NCBI GenBank assembly: GCA_025353725.1
Contig: JANXOF010000061.1
Coordinates: forward strand, 124,001-188,000
Length of the DNA: 64,000 bases
Origin: Polyangiaceae bacterium
GTDB taxonomy: Bacteria > Myxococcota_A > Polyangia > Polyangiales > Polyangiaceae
Direction: 5' to 3'
Part shown: one piece after another, positions 8,897 through 20,000 of the stretch
Numbering within the stretch: the stretch's first letter is position 1
Layout: every line of letters starts with the position of its first letter
Program-made: the position numbers and the translations under genes
The notes under the pieces: model-generated
Databases searched by the model: none
What the model saw: the letters and a program-made list of their open reading frames with translations, nothing else
Told to the model about the DNA's origin: nothing

Positions 8897-10261
8897 ATGC
8901 CCAGAGTCGGCGAAATCATCGCCGGCAAGTACCGCCTCGAAAAGGTCGCGGGTGAGGGCGGCATGGGCGTCGTATACGCCGCCGAGCATCTCGTTCTCTG
9001 CCAGCGTGTTGCCGTGAAGGTGCTCCTTCCAAGTGCGGCGATCTCCGAGCTGGTGGTCGAGCGGTTTGCTCTGGAGGCGCAAGCCGCCGCGCGTATACAG
9101 AGCGAGCACGTGGCGCGGGTGATGGACGCTGGCAGTACGTCTACCGGCGCACCCTTTCTCGTGATGGAATATCTCGAGGGTTGCGATCTCGCTGAATTGC
9201 TCAAGGTCGAAGGACCCCTCCCGCTCGCGGATGTTGCCGATTACCTTCTACAGGCACTCGAAGCGCTCGCCCACGCCCACGCGGTGGGCCTCGTCCATCG
9301 TGATATCAAGCCCGCCAACCTGTTCCTAGCGTGCCGTCCCGACGGTGGCAATATTCTCAAGATGCTTGATTTTGGCATCTCGAAAGCGGTGCGCGCGACG
9401 CCTGCGCAAAAGGCGCTCACCGGGCACGCTGTTTTGGGCTCACCTGCCTATATGTCACCCGAGCAGCTTCGGAACGCGAAGGACATCGATGCTCGCGCTG
9501 ATATCTGGTCCATCGGCGTCGTGGCTTATGAGCTGCTTACGGGCAAAACTCCTTTTGACGGAGACGGTGTTGGTGAGATCTTTGCGGCCATTTTGGAGAG
9601 GGACCCAGCCCCCGTGCACACGATCAGCACACACCCGCCGCGGCCGGTGCGATTGCCGCCAGAAATATCGACCATTGTAGCGACCTGCCTCAAGCGCAAA
9701 CCCGAAGATCGCTGGCCCGACGCGGCCGCCCTTGCGCGCGCCCTCAAGCCGTTTGGGACCGGCGCATTCGCTCCTGCTGTCGAACGCTCCGAACAAGTCT
9801 TGTCGCGCGCCCGGATGCTCACCGCTCCCGAGATCGCGACAGGCAGCCATCTTCTCCCCGCGGCGTTTGTGGCGCCCTCCGAGCGAGGGTCGAGGGACGC
9901 CGTAAAGTCGAAGGTTCGCAGCATCCAAGGTCTTACCGTGACGCGGTGGGCGGCCGCGGCTGCGGCGGCATTGGCCGTCGTCGCGTTGGTTGGAAGCGTC
10001 GCAGCTTTGCGGACCAAAGAATTTGCGACCTCGCATGAGCGCGTGAACGAACCACGGATTCCGCCTCCGCCCGCCCCTCGGGTCGGTCTATCGGAGGCTG
10101 CGAACGAGATATCAAAAGGGGTGACAGAAGACGGTGATCGGCGTGTGTCGTTAGCAAACGACGAACCCGACGCGTCCGCGGTCTCGGAGCCGCCCCGTTT
10201 TCGGAGAAACCTGAAGGCTGGAAGCCCGACACGGCCGAAGTTTCTCAACAGCCGAGAATGA
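8897..10261 (+). CDS. Membrane Ser/Thr protein kinase
   Basis: This encodes 454 residues. The N-terminal kinase domain has the glycine loop AGEGGMGVVYAAEH, VAIK-type Lys in VAVKVLLP, catalytic HRDIKPAN (His134), DFG (158-160) and SPEQ (187-190), so it should be active. A single membrane helix (AAAAAAALAVVALVGSVAA, residues of about 350-370) separates it from a short extracytoplasmic tail of roughly 85 residues without a known sensor fold. The ATG at 8897 is chosen because the canonical kinase start follows within 12 residues. The stop overlaps the ATG of the next gene (ATGA), so the TPR protein is translationally coupled. Confidence 0.93.
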   Translation: MPRVGEIIAGKYRLEKVAGEGGMGVVYAAEHLVLCQRVAVKVLLPSAAISELVVERFALEAQAAARIQSEHVARVMDAGSTSTGAPFLVMEYLEGCDLAELLKVEGPLPLADVADYLLQALEALAHAHAVGLVHRDIKPANLFLACRPDGGNILKMLDFGISKAVRATPAQKALTGHAVLGSPAYMSPEQLRNAKDIDARADIWSIGVVAYELLTGKTPFDGDGVGEIFAAILERDPAPVHTISTHPPRPVRLPPEISTIVATCLKRKPEDRWPDAAALARALKPFGTGAFAPAVERSEQVLSRARMLTAPEIATGSHLLPAAFVAPSERGSRDAVKSKVRSIQGLTVTRWAAAAAAALAVVALVGSVAALRTKEFATSHERVNEPRIPPPPAPRVGLSEAANEISKGVTEDGDRRVSLANDEPDASAVSEPPRFRRNLKAGSPTRPKFLNSRE

Positions 10262-11280
10262 GTCGAACTCCACTTCGCAGACTCCGCGTTACAACGCGCC
10301 TCGCGGGTTTAGGGATGCTCGCCGCGACTACATTCGTAAGCGTCGGGCAAACGCAAGCGCAGCTCGCGCAGCCCAGCGCTACGAATGAAGGGCGCGCGGA
10401 AACACTCTTTCGAGCAGGCGAAAGAAACTTCGATTCGGGGCAGTTCAAAGAGGCTTGCGGTGATTTCGCAGAGAGTCTCCGGCTAGGACCGAAGCTGGGC
10501 ACGTTGCTCAATCTGGCGCTTTGTCACGAAACGGTCGGAAGGACCGCTACGGCGTGGAGTGAGTTTCACCACGCGAGTGCGTGGGCCGCTCAAAATGGTC
10601 AGAAAGACCGGCAAGACTTCGCGCGGAGACATGCCCTAGTACTTGAAGCAAAACTCCCGCGCATTTTGCTTCAGTTGCCCACCGATCGAGCGATAGGGTC
10701 GGTCGACATCGACGGTGAGCCTCTTCCTGACTCACGCTGGTATTTGCCCGTCTTTCTGGATCCAGGCGAACATTCCGTCACGCTCAGCGCTCCTGGTAAG
10801 CAACGCGGCATCGTGAAATTCCGCGTCGTCGCTTCGCCCACGGAACAACTCGTCAGTGTGCCTGCCCTCGACGATGAGCGACAGGCCGAACCCTTGCCTT
10901 CCCCGAAGGCCGTGCCTGCATCCGACCCCGACCGCGTCCGTCGAATCGTGAGTTACGCGACCCTCGGAGTCGGAGTTGGGAGCCTTGCCGCGGGAACCAC
11001 GTTCGGAATTTTGGCAATCGGTAAGCGCGACGAAATTGGCTCGCGTTGCGTGGCCGCCCGTTGCACGGAGGCCGGCGCGCAGCTCTACCGCGATGCACAG
11101 GCTAGCGCGGGGTTGGCCACGGTAAGTCTTGCGGTCGGCGTTGTCGCAAGCGCCGTTGGCACGTGGCTCCTAGCGACCAGTCGATCTCGAAGCCCAGGAA
11201 TTCCCGCGCCGTCCCGCATCGGACTCTCCTCCCGCGCAGACGTCAAGGGTGCGGCATTCGGCGTATGGGGCACTTTTTGA
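10258..11280 (+). CDS. Exported TPR protein with PEGA-like domain and membrane segments
   Basis: This encodes 340 residues. A signal peptide (LGMLAATTFVSVGQTQA) is followed by a TPR-like unit (AETLFRAGERNFDSGQFKEA...LNLALCHE), then a PEGA-like strand region (VDIDGEPLPDSRWYLPVFLD). Two hydrophobic helices near the C-terminus flank a short loop with two Cys. Proteins of this layout commonly follow Pkn-type kinase genes in myxobacteria. It overlaps the kinase by 4 bases and the next lipoprotein gene overlaps its 3' end, so all three are probably one transcript. The role is unknown; a periplasmic partner of the kinase is an inference from position. Confidence 0.8.
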   Translation: MSRTPLRRLRVTTRLAGLGMLAATTFVSVGQTQAQLAQPSATNEGRAETLFRAGERNFDSGQFKEACGDFAESLRLGPKLGTLLNLALCHETVGRTATAWSEFHHASAWAAQNGQKDRQDFARRHALVLEAKLPRILLQLPTDRAIGSVDIDGEPLPDSRWYLPVFLDPGEHSVTLSAPGKQRGIVKFRVVASPTEQLVSVPALDDERQAEPLPSPKAVPASDPDRVRRIVSYATLGVGVGSLAAGTTFGILAIGKRDEIGSRCVAARCTEAGAQLYRDAQASAGLATVSLAVGVVASAVGTWLLATSRSRSPGIPAPSRIGLSSRADVKGAAFGVWGTF

Positions 11281-11450
11281 GGCGTTTCCGCGGCGCAATC
11301 GTGATCGCGTTCGGTGCGTTGAGCCTCGGCGTGGCGGGGTGTTCGTGGGTTCTTGGCGTGGCGGACGACCCCGTTCTGGTCGACGACGGCTCGCCCGACG
11401 CGAACCTGCAGCCTTACCTTGCCTCAGACGCGAAGGCTGAGGCCGAGTAG
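11265..11450 (+). CDS. Very small lipoprotein
   Basis: This encodes 61 residues. The start MGHFLRRFRGAIVIAFGALS leads to lipobox GVAGC, leaving a mature acidic peptide of about 37 residues. The ATG lies inside the end of the upstream TPR gene (16-base overlap), which argues for coupled translation. No family is recognised. Confidence 0.65.
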   Translation: MGHFLRRFRGAIVIAFGALSLGVAGCSWVLGVADDPVLVDDGSPDANLQPYLASDAKAEAE

Positions 11451-11461
11451 CATGGAGCGAA

Positions 11462-12067
11462 GTGGCGCTTCCTGACGACGTCGAAGCCAAGTTGCTCGAG
11501 CGGCTAACCGCACGCGAGCCGCGCGCGTTCAACGAACTCGTTACGACGTACGGTCGCCGCGTTTCAGCGCTCGTTTTTAGGATGCTTGGCAATCGAGCGG
11601 AGGCCGAGGACATCACGCAAGAAGTCTTCGTGCAGGTCTTCAAAGCGATTGGCACATTCCGGGGCGAATCGAAGCTCTCGACGTGGATTTACCGAATCGC
11701 CGTCAACCTTTGTAAAAACCGTTCAAAGTACCTCCGAGTTCGCCACGCGAATGAGCAAGACGAACTCGAGGCGGTCGTGGAGCGCGTCGACTTGGGCGAG
11801 GCGCGGCGGGCGAATGTGGCGCACATCGAGAGGCCTGATGAGGCCATGGCCGGTCGGCAAGTCGAGAAGATCGTCCAAGACGCTATCTTAAAGATAGAGC
11901 CTGGTTTCCGTGAGTGCTTGATCCTTCGCGATGTTGAGGAGTTGAGCTACGAGGAGATTGGCCAGATTACGGGACTCGCTGCCGGCACGGTAAAAAGTAA
12001 AATATTCAGGGCACGAGCCCAACTCAAGGAGATCGTCGAACGTGAGCTCGGCGAGAAGATTCGATGA
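11462..12067 (+). CDS. ECF-type RNA polymerase sigma factor
   Basis: This encodes 201 residues starting at GTG 11462, because an ATG ten bases upstream is out of frame. Region 2 is seen in RMLGNRAEAEDITQEVFVQV and region 4 in ILRDVEELSYEEIGQITGL followed by AAGTVKSKIFRARAQLKE, the helix-turn-helix that reads the -35 element. Sequence style is close to the RpoE/SigW class. The next gene overlaps by 4 bases and encodes a single-pass membrane protein in the place where an anti-sigma factor usually sits. It follows the kinase/TPR/lipoprotein genes after only 11 bases, so it may belong to the same operon. Confidence 0.95.
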   Translation: MALPDDVEAKLLERLTAREPRAFNELVTTYGRRVSALVFRMLGNRAEAEDITQEVFVQVFKAIGTFRGESKLSTWIYRIAVNLCKNRSKYLRVRHANEQDELEAVVERVDLGEARRANVAHIERPDEAMAGRQVEKIVQDAILKIEPGFRECLILRDVEELSYEEIGQITGLAAGTVKSKIFRARAQLKEIVERELGEKIR

Positions 12068-12384
12068 CCGACGCGCCTGAAGGCCGCAGACCGGAGGAGC
12101 CTTCGCGAGAGGGAATCGACGACCTCGAATTGCCTGAGTTGCCTGAGGTGAGTGCGCTGCTGAAGCGCTCACTCGGTTCGGTGCGCCACGACGACGACAG
12201 AGACCGCTTTTTACTCGCTTCCGTTCAGCGGAAGCTCCGCCAGCGCTCCAAAGGAAAGTTCTATGCGGACGGTTGGAGTACGGGCGCGTCGCGCGTGAAT
12301 TATGCGCTCGTCGCGGCGGTCATGCTCGTCGTGATCGTGGCCGTTTATCTCACCCTCGGTCCGACCGGCGTTTCCTTTCACTAA
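12064..12384 (+). CDS. Single-pass membrane protein, candidate anti-sigma factor
   Basis: This encodes 106 residues. The cytoplasmic N-terminal part of about 75 residues is charged and ends in a basic patch (QRKLRQRSKGK), followed by one membrane helix (YALVAAVMLVVIVAVYLTL) and a five-residue tail. Its ATG overlaps the stop of the ECF sigma gene, the classic arrangement for an anti-sigma factor. It contains no Cys at all, so it is not a zinc-binding (HxxxCxxC) anti-sigma. The anti-sigma role is inferred from position and topology only. Confidence 0.75.
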   Translation: MTDAPEGRRPEEPSREGIDDLELPELPEVSALLKRSLGSVRHDDDRDRFLLASVQRKLRQRSKGKFYADGWSTGASRVNYALVAAVMLVVIVAVYLTLGPTGVSFH

Positions 12385-12488
12385 AGGCGCGATACACGCT
12401 CTGTCGGTACTTCGCGACCCGTCGTCGCACTACACGAGGCCTATAGGTACTCGAGTCCTTATTTTAGGGCCCGCGGTACACTGGCCCG

Positions 12489-13236
<748 letters not shown>

Positions 13237-13258
13237 GTTAAGGTAGTAGAGTCTTCTC

Positions 13259-14014
13259 ATGAGGCGCCCTGGCGCGGTTGCAGTCGCGTGGGAAATCTTC
13301 AAGAAGGACGTTCTTATCGAGCGTCGTACCGGCGAAATTGTCGCGACCGCGGGGGTGTTTTCGATTGTCGTCGGGTTCCTCGCGAGCATGGCGTTTCATG
13401 TCAGTGAGAAGACGAACGCCGCGACGGCTGCCGGGACCATCTGGATCACGATCTTCTTCGCCGCGACGCTCTCGTTTGGACGTATTTGGCAGCGGGAGCG
13501 CGAGGAGTCGGCGCTCACCGGACTCTTGGTCGCACCCATCCCGCGTGGGTCGATCTTCGTCGGCAAAGCGCTCGCGACGTTCGGGATGATTCTCGTGATC
13601 GAGATTCCGCTCGTCTTGCTTTGTCTTTTGCTGTTTCAAATCGATTTTTCGAACGGATTCGGCCTCCTTAATGCCACGCAGGATCCGCTCGCGCAGGCAA
13701 CCTCCGGTGCCGAGCTCCATGTTCATGTGGAGGCGTTTGTCGCCCTTCTCATCATGGGGACAGCGTCGCTCTCTTTCGTCGGGACGCTTTTCGGCGCGAT
13801 GACCGTTCGAACTCGCGCCCGCGACCTCGTGCTCGCGATCGTGCTCTTTCCTTTGCTTTCACCGGTCCTCATCTGCGGCGTTGTTGGCACGCGCAAAGCC
13901 TTCGAACTCCAGCCGTTCGACAGTTATTCAGGATTTCTCGGTTTGATGGCGATGTCGATGGCCATTACCCTTACGCTCGGTATTGGCCTCTTCGGTGCGC
14001 TCGTTGACGATTGA
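13259..14014 (+). CDS. ccmB: Heme-exporter-type ABC permease CcmB
   Basis: This encodes 251 residues with six hydrophobic segments. The sequence follows CcmB along its length: AWEIFKKDVLIERRTGEIV at the N-terminus, then FGRIWQREREESALTGLLVA with PIPRGSIFVGK, and LVLAIVLFPLLSPVLI. CcmB is the integral subunit of the CcmABCD complex used in cytochrome c maturation. No ccmA or ccmC is adjacent: a broken regulator lies upstream and a convergent oxidoreductase gene ends 17 bases downstream. Its partners must be elsewhere or missing. Confidence 0.9.
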   Translation: MRRPGAVAVAWEIFKKDVLIERRTGEIVATAGVFSIVVGFLASMAFHVSEKTNAATAAGTIWITIFFAATLSFGRIWQREREESALTGLLVAPIPRGSIFVGKALATFGMILVIEIPLVLLCLLLFQIDFSNGFGLLNATQDPLAQATSGAELHVHVEAFVALLIMGTASLSFVGTLFGAMTVRTRARDLVLAIVLFPLLSPVLICGVVGTRKAFELQPFDSYSGFLGLMAMSMAITLTLGIGLFGALVDD

Positions 14015-14031
14015 CGATTGACTACAACGCG

Positions 14032-15315
14032 CTAATCGCTCTGAATGACGGAGGCGAGCTCGGAGGCTTGCGCGTCAATCTGGGTCGCATCGAGCGCCAA
14101 CCCTGTCATCTCGCCAAGGGCATACACACCGGGCGCGATGCGACCATGCTCGGTTTGCACGACGTAGCCGCTTGGTCCAAGGCTCACGCGTGCGCCCGCT
14201 TGCGCGGCGAGCTCGTACGCGGGGGCGCGAGGAGCATCCACCAGTAAGGCATCGGCGTCGTATCTCTTCTCGTCGCCCGCGGCATTACGCACGACTACGC
14301 CGCGGACGCGACTCGAGCCGCGAACGCGCACGGGTTCTCCCTCGACAACAAGCGCTTTTTGGTCGCTCACGGCCGCGAGAGCGCTCGCATAGGAGGCTCC
14401 GAAGGGACCACCACCGGGCGACGTTACGACCACGATTCGGGAGCCGACCACAACGCCTCGTGCGAGCAGCCAACCCGCGGCGCGAGCGCTCATGACACCG
14501 GGCACGTCGTTTCCCTCAAACGCGAGCGCGCCGTCGTGCGCGCCGCACGCGAACACGAGCGTCCGCGCCTCGATTACCTCCGCGCCGAGAGGGCCGACGA
14601 CGAGCAAATCGCGCCCGTACATTCCGCCCGCAACCGTCTGGTGGCGCATCGTAATCGCGCCAACGGATACTTTTTGCATGAAGAATGCACGTGTCGGCTC
14701 GAAGCGATGCGCGTCGTGAGGGTCGAGCGCGGTCGTGCCTCCTCCGGGAGTCAGGTTTTCATCGATCACCTCGACGGCGCGACCGGCGTGCGCGAGGCGA
14801 GAGGCTATGGCCATGCCCGACGGGCCCGCCCCAATCACGACGACGTCGGGTTGGCGGCGGACGGCAGTGCGCTGGGGTTGCGGTGCGACTGGCAACTTGC
14901 CCAGTCCGGCAACCCTTCGCGCAAAGGCCTGCATGACAGTTTGAACGCCAGGCACCCCCGCAAAGAGCTCATGGTGATTCATGCCTCCCGGGAAAAACCA
15001 GTCGGTGACACGAAGGAGGTCGACGTCGCGTGAGCCGAGCCTATTTTGCGAGACCACGACGGTTCCGTCAGCCACGGGAACCTGGCAGGTCATTACGTTC
15101 GGTACGTTGTCGACACGGGCGAGGCAGCCGTCACACGCGGCGCGCATACACGACGGGCCGCGCGGGCGATGAAACTTAGGGCTGCGCGCGAGCGTCATGT
15201 GACCCGCGGCGAGCAGTGCGGCGGCGATAGGCTCGCCTCGCTCCGCGCGGATTGCCTTTCCGTCGAGCGTGAGGGTTACGGGATCCCGGAGCGGAGACAG
15301 GCGGCCTGACGACAC
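14032..15315 (-). CDS. FAD oxidoreductase fused to an N-terminal [2Fe-2S] domain (sarcosine oxidase alpha / HcnB-like)
   Basis: This encodes 427 residues. The N-terminal domain carries four Cys in the pattern CMRAACDGC...C (Cys56, 61, 64, 77), a plant-type ferredoxin-like cluster site as in the sarcosine oxidase alpha and hydrogen cyanide synthase families. After a linker, DVVVIGAGPSGMAIASRLA (about residue 160) is the FAD-binding Rossmann motif, and the C-terminal phrase GVYALGEMTG matches the second flavin motif. The family oxidises small amines such as sarcosine, opines or glycine. Partner subunits are absent here, so the substrate is unknown. It converges on ccmB with a 17-base gap. Confidence 0.85.
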   Translation of the reverse strand: MSSGRLSPLRDPVTLTLDGKAIRAERGEPIAAALLAAGHMTLARSPKFHRPRGPSCMRAACDGCLARVDNVPNVMTCQVPVADGTVVVSQNRLGSRDVDLLRVTDWFFPGGMNHHELFAGVPGVQTVMQAFARRVAGLGKLPVAPQPQRTAVRRQPDVVVIGAGPSGMAIASRLAHAGRAVEVIDENLTPGGGTTALDPHDAHRFEPTRAFFMQKVSVGAITMRHQTVAGGMYGRDLLVVGPLGAEVIEARTLVFACGAHDGALAFEGNDVPGVMSARAAGWLLARGVVVGSRIVVVTSPGGGPFGASYASALAAVSDQKALVVEGEPVRVRGSSRVRGVVVRNAAGDEKRYDADALLVDAPRAPAYELAAQAGARVSLGPSGYVVQTEHGRIAPGVYALGEMTGLALDATQIDAQASELASVIQSD

Positions 15316-15450
15316 GACGCGCGAAGCCTAGCAGCTCGAGGTCACGCTGAGGGGGTCGACACGCAGAAGGGCCCAACCGGCGCCTCAGCTCTTTACTTTC
15401 GACGCACGACTAAAGACAGTGCAGGACTTCTAAATGGCGACGCAGAACCT

Positions 15451-16032
15451 ATGAAGGAAAACCTTGGCGTGTTTGGAGGGAGTTTCAATCCTCCGCACAT
15501 GGCTCATCTTCTTGCGGTGACGGTCGCTCTCGCACGGTTCGAGCTCGAGCGGATTCTCGTCGTGCCGACGTTTCGACACCCGTTCGCGAAAGAACTTGCG
15601 CCTTACAAGGATCGCGTCGTGATGTGCGAACTCGCGATGGGGTGGCTACCGGGGGTCGAGGTCTCACGCGTCGAGGAGGAACTTGGTGGCGAGAGTCGCA
15701 CGCTGCGCACGCTCGAACATCTTCGCGCGCAGCATCCTGAAGCCTCTTTGCGTTTTATTATGGGCGCCGACCTTGTCGTCGAGGCGCCGAAGTGGTTCGG
15801 CTTCGAGCGCATCGTGCAGCTCGCACCGCCTATCGTTCTTGGCCGCGTCGGCGTGACGTATCCGGGAGCTCCACCCGCGGTGCTTCCAGCGATCTCGAGC
15901 ACGGAGGTCCGCGCGATGATCGCCGAAAGTCGGTGGGAGGACGCGGCTCCCTGGGTTCCGCGAAAGGTGCTCGACCACGCGCGCTTGCGACGGCTCTACG
16001 AACCTTTACGCGGCGACGACCCTTCGTCATGA
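15451..16032 (+). CDS. nadD: Nicotinate-nucleotide adenylyltransferase
   Basis: This encodes 193 residues, normal for NadD. It has the nucleotidyl-transferase signature GVFGGSFNPPHMAHLL at the N-terminus and ISSTEVR near residue 150. The enzyme adenylates nicotinate mononucleotide to deamido-NAD in NAD biosynthesis. The DUF2520 dehydrogenase gene starts 7 bases after its stop and is probably co-transcribed. The 135-base gap upstream, facing a divergent oxidoreductase gene, should hold the promoter. Confidence 0.95.
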   Translation: MKENLGVFGGSFNPPHMAHLLAVTVALARFELERILVVPTFRHPFAKELAPYKDRVVMCELAMGWLPGVEVSRVEEELGGESRTLRTLEHLRAQHPEASLRFIMGADLVVEAPKWFGFERIVQLAPPIVLGRVGVTYPGAPPAVLPAISSTEVRAMIAESRWEDAAPWVPRKVLDHARLRRLYEPLRGDDPSS

Positions 16033-16039
16033 GATCGAC

Positions 16040-16870
16040 ATGAAGGTTTTTATTCTCGGTGCTGGAAAAGTCGGGTCGGCGCTCGCGCGCGCGCTCAAGA
16101 GCTATGGCGACAGCGTGACGCTCCGCGCAGCGCGAAAGGGCGTGCCATCGACACGCATTGACGCCGATGTTCTTGTCCTTGCGGTGCGCGAGCGTGAGCT
16201 TGGGCGCCTCGCCGCCGACCTCGCCGCGTCGGGTGTCCTCAAGCGCAATGCCATCGTCGTTCACAATGCGGGTTCGCTTTCGGCTGAAGCTCTCGCGCCT
16301 CTTCGATGTGCGTGCGCGGGCGTTGCGCAAATGCATCCCATGATCTCGTTCGCTTCGACGGCATTCGTCCCGACACTCACGCGCGGCCACTGCCACGTGA
16401 AGGGTGACGCGCTTGCGGAAAAGCGTGCGCGCACGCTCGCGAAGCACCTGGGAATGACCCCGCGTAGTTTCGCGCAGCTCGACGTCGTGGGCTATCACGC
16501 CGCGGCCGGGCTCGTCGCCAACGGCGCGGCTGCACTCGCCGCACTTGGCGCAGAGTTGCTTGTGCTTTCCGGAGTTCCCAGAAGCGATACCGCAAAGATG
16601 CTTGGGCCCTTGTTGCGGTCGGTGGCGGAAAACGTCGAGAAGCTTGGTTTTCCTCACGCCTTGACGGGCCCAGTCCGCCGTGGCGACGCCGCGGGGATGG
16701 AGCGTCAGATTCACCTGCTCGCCGCGCGCCTACCGACGGCCGTTCCGCTTTTTGTCGCGAGTGCGCTTGCCCAGCTTCCGCTCGCACGGGTCATCGGTGA
16801 CGCCACGCCGGAAGCGTTCGATGAGCTCGAGGCCCTCCTCGCCTCGAAAAGCAACGTTCAAATCGTGTAG
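16040..16870 (+). CDS. Rossmann-fold / DUF2520 dehydrogenase-like protein
   Basis: This encodes 276 residues. It starts with the dinucleotide-binding motif VFILGAGKVGSALARAL and has a second half containing VGYHAAAGLVANGAAALAAL, which is the DUF2520 region. The layout resembles 6-phosphogluconate dehydrogenase-like and ketopantoate reductase-like NADP enzymes, and MHPMISFAST fits the family's conserved HP motif. The exact substrate is unknown. The gene sits 7 bases behind nadD, so NAD supply and this NADP-type enzyme share a transcript. Confidence 0.85.
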   Translation: MKVFILGAGKVGSALARALKSYGDSVTLRAARKGVPSTRIDADVLVLAVRERELGRLAADLAASGVLKRNAIVVHNAGSLSAEALAPLRCACAGVAQMHPMISFASTAFVPTLTRGHCHVKGDALAEKRARTLAKHLGMTPRSFAQLDVVGYHAAAGLVANGAAALAALGAELLVLSGVPRSDTAKMLGPLLRSVAENVEKLGFPHALTGPVRRGDAAGMERQIHLLAARLPTAVPLFVASALAQLPLARVIGDATPEAFDELEALLASKSNVQIV

Positions 16871-17005
16871 CAGGTGCGCGTCGAGACGCCCGAAATTTCC
16901 TACGTTGTGTGCACTTTCGTAGCTCGAGCCGCTCTCGTTGGGAGACGTGACGGAGGCGGGCGCCCTCCTTGAACAGGCCGAGCTTTCGACTACCGTGTCC
17001 CGCGC

Positions 17006-20000
17006 TTGGCCCTCCCCGCAAGACCCCCACTTTTTTCGGTCGCTATCTCAGACGTGGGCTCGGGCGTAGCCGCCGGGCTGCCCGTATCGCCCGTATCGCC
17101 GCCCTTGCCTTCGCGAGCGTCGGCCACGGCGACAGCGCGAGACTCACTGCACGTTTCAGGAGCCTCTGCCGACGAGCGACCGGAGGCGTGCGACCGAGGC
17201 TTTTCGGCGTTTGACGAATGGCTCACGTCGAGCGCGGGCATGGGAGTCGTCGTTTTACGCGTTCCGGCGTCCATCCAGCTCGCCGTGGTCGCGCACACGC
17301 GGCGTCGCTTGCGCGCGCGCGCGGTGGCTACGCTTGATGTTTTTAGCGATGCTCGCACGCGCGTCTACGTGCCTCTTTTTCGCGAATTAGCGACGCATTT
17401 GGGGCTCGGGCTCGTGCCGGGCGACCCTCAGGCGTGCGCGGAGGTGGTGGCTCAGGCTGCCTCGGCAAAGCGAACCGCCGTTCTCGCGCCGCTGCCGATC
17501 GCAGGGTCGTGGGATTTCGCGGTCGCGACCGAATTCGCTCTCGCTTCGTCCGATCAAGCCCGCGTTTTCGTGACGCCGAACGATGCGCCAAGGTGGGACT
17601 CGGCGCGCGTCTTCGAGATCGACGCCGTCCTCACCGCTTCGGACAAGGTCCGCTGGCTGCGCGCGATAGCGGAAGAGGCGCAAGACGAACTGCCGACGAA
17701 CGATGTTGCAGCCCTTGAGGCTTGGTGGGCACGGGCTCGTCGCGCCGTTCCGGTCGAACGCGCGCTGTCGAGCGTTCTAAGCATTCCCAGTTCGCTGAGC
17801 ACATCCGCCCGTGAACTCGTCACCTGCCTTGCGCTCGCGGGGCGCTCACTTTCCCCCGGTTCGCTTTCAAGACTCGACTCGAAAAGCGACGGGCTCGAGG
17901 GCGACGTTCAGGAGTTGGTCGCCTTAGGGCTTGTCTTTCGTCACGGAGATCTCCTCTCCTTGACGGCAGCGTCGGACTTCGGCGCGCTCGAGGCGCAAGC
18001 CCTTGAGTCCGATCGATCCGCAGCGGCGAATGTACTCGTCGACGGGGGAGGCTTCGAGCCTGATCCGTGGGCGTACGCCCGCGCTGCCGAGCTGCGTATT
18101 CCGGTCGATGCGTCCAGTGGACCGCAAGGCGTTGAGGCCGCCGACGCTACATTCGAACAAGCGCTTCGTGGGTGTGGCGACGAGACGGCCGCCGCGGAGA
18201 TTGCGTCGCGCTGGTTCGATGTCGTCGCGCGCATCGGGGGGGAACGCGGCTTGTTCCTGCGCATGAAGGGGGCTCGGCGCGCACTTACCATGGGGGACGC
18301 CTTCGAGGCTCAGCGGTGGTGCGAGAGCGCGATGGCGGTCGAGCCCGAGAGTCCAGCCGTGGCGCTGCTCATGGGTCGAACGCTCATGCAACGTGGTGAT
18401 TTTGTATCCGCGCGCGTCTCGCTGAAAAAGGCAGAAGGCGCCGCCGACAGCGACGAACTCCGAGCGAGCGTGGCCTCGGAGCTTGCTGAACTAAGTTATG
18501 TCGGTGGCGACCTTATCGCGGCTGCCTCGTACGCCCACCGCGTTCTAGAACTGGCGGTAACCGCTGCGACGCGCCTTGCAGGTCGCAATACGCTTGGCAA
18601 GATTCACCTCACCGCGGCTCGCTGGGACTGCGCCGACCAACACTTCGCCGAAGACGCGCTCACCGCTTCGGCTGCGGGAGAGCCCGTGGCCGAGCTCCGA
18701 GCGCGCCTTAACCGCGGCATTGCGCTCATGTCGAAGGGCTTGCTCGATGACGCTCGCGCGACGCTCGAACGTGTCCTCGAAGACGGCGCTCGATGGGGCC
18801 AAGATCGGGCGCGTGCCTACGCCTTCGCTAACCTCGGCGTCATCGCGTATCGCCAGCGCGACTATGGCGCTGCGCTTTCGCGTTGGGACGAAGCCATTCG
18901 CTTTCGTCAGACGCTTCGGGGACGTGTCGCGACCGCTCACACGATAGCGAACTTGGCGGAGCTCCGCTTGCGCCTCGGTCTTGTCGCCCACGCGGAGCAC
19001 GCCGTCGCGTTCGGTCGTCGCCTCCTGCTCGGGGCGTCCGTTCCTGCACGTGCCGCGCACTATCGGCGTGTGAGCGCTCAGATCGCGCTTGCCAGGCACA
19101 ATACGGACCTCGCTCGGAGAGAAATCGAAGCCGCGCAAGCGGACGCCGAGTTGTCCGGCGACAAGGGTGTTTTGAGCGCGGTCCTCTTCGTCGCGGCTCG
19201 CGTCGCCCTTGAAGACGGCGATCTGACGCGCGCGTCCGGGGCGATCGCCGAGGCGGAAAACCTGGCGACGGGCGCGCATGCCGACGCCGAAGTCGCGGTT
19301 CTTCGCGCGCATGAGCTGCGCGCACGAGGAGCACTGCCCGGTCCCGTGCTGGCGGCCGCCGTGGCAGCACTCGCGTCCGTTCGCGATTGCGGTGAAGAGG
19401 ACCTGCTCGCGGAGACTCACCTGCTGCTCGCCACGCTCTATCGTGAGGCGGGCGACGTGCGGAACGCGCAGGCTCACGGTGCGCGTGCGTGGGCTGCGTG
19501 CGACCAAGTGGCCGCGGGCCTTCCCGCAGACCTCCGTGCCGCGTTCCTCGCGAAGCCCGAGGTGATGGCCGTTTCTCGGCTTCACGCAGCGCTCGCTCAG
19601 CAACCGGTTGAACTCGAGCGCGAGCCCGAGGAAGAAGCGCCGCGTACTCAGCGACTCTTGCCGCGCGTCGAGGTGGGCCTCGGCCGCGAGATTATTGGAA
19701 CGGATCCCGAGATCCGAAACCTGCTTGTTGCGATTGGTAAAGTCGCGCGCTCGAACAGTACGGTGCTTATCCGGGGCGAGAGTGGCACGGGCAAAGAGCT
19801 GGTCGCCGAGGCTCTCCATCGCGCGAGCGAGCGAGCGACTGGACCGCTCGTAAGTGTGAATTGCGCCGCGCTCGTCGAGACTCTCCTCCTTTCCGAGCTC
19901 TTCGGACACGAGAAGGGGGCCTTCACTGGGGCGGCGGCGCGGCGGCGCGGTCGCTTCGAGATGGCCGAAGGCGGAACGCTGTTTCTCGATGAAATCGGTG

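Noticed and set aside
13238-13726. Minus-strand frame of 162 codons
   Set aside because: Antisense to ccmB and rich in Arg/Glu/Asp, a typical mirror frame.
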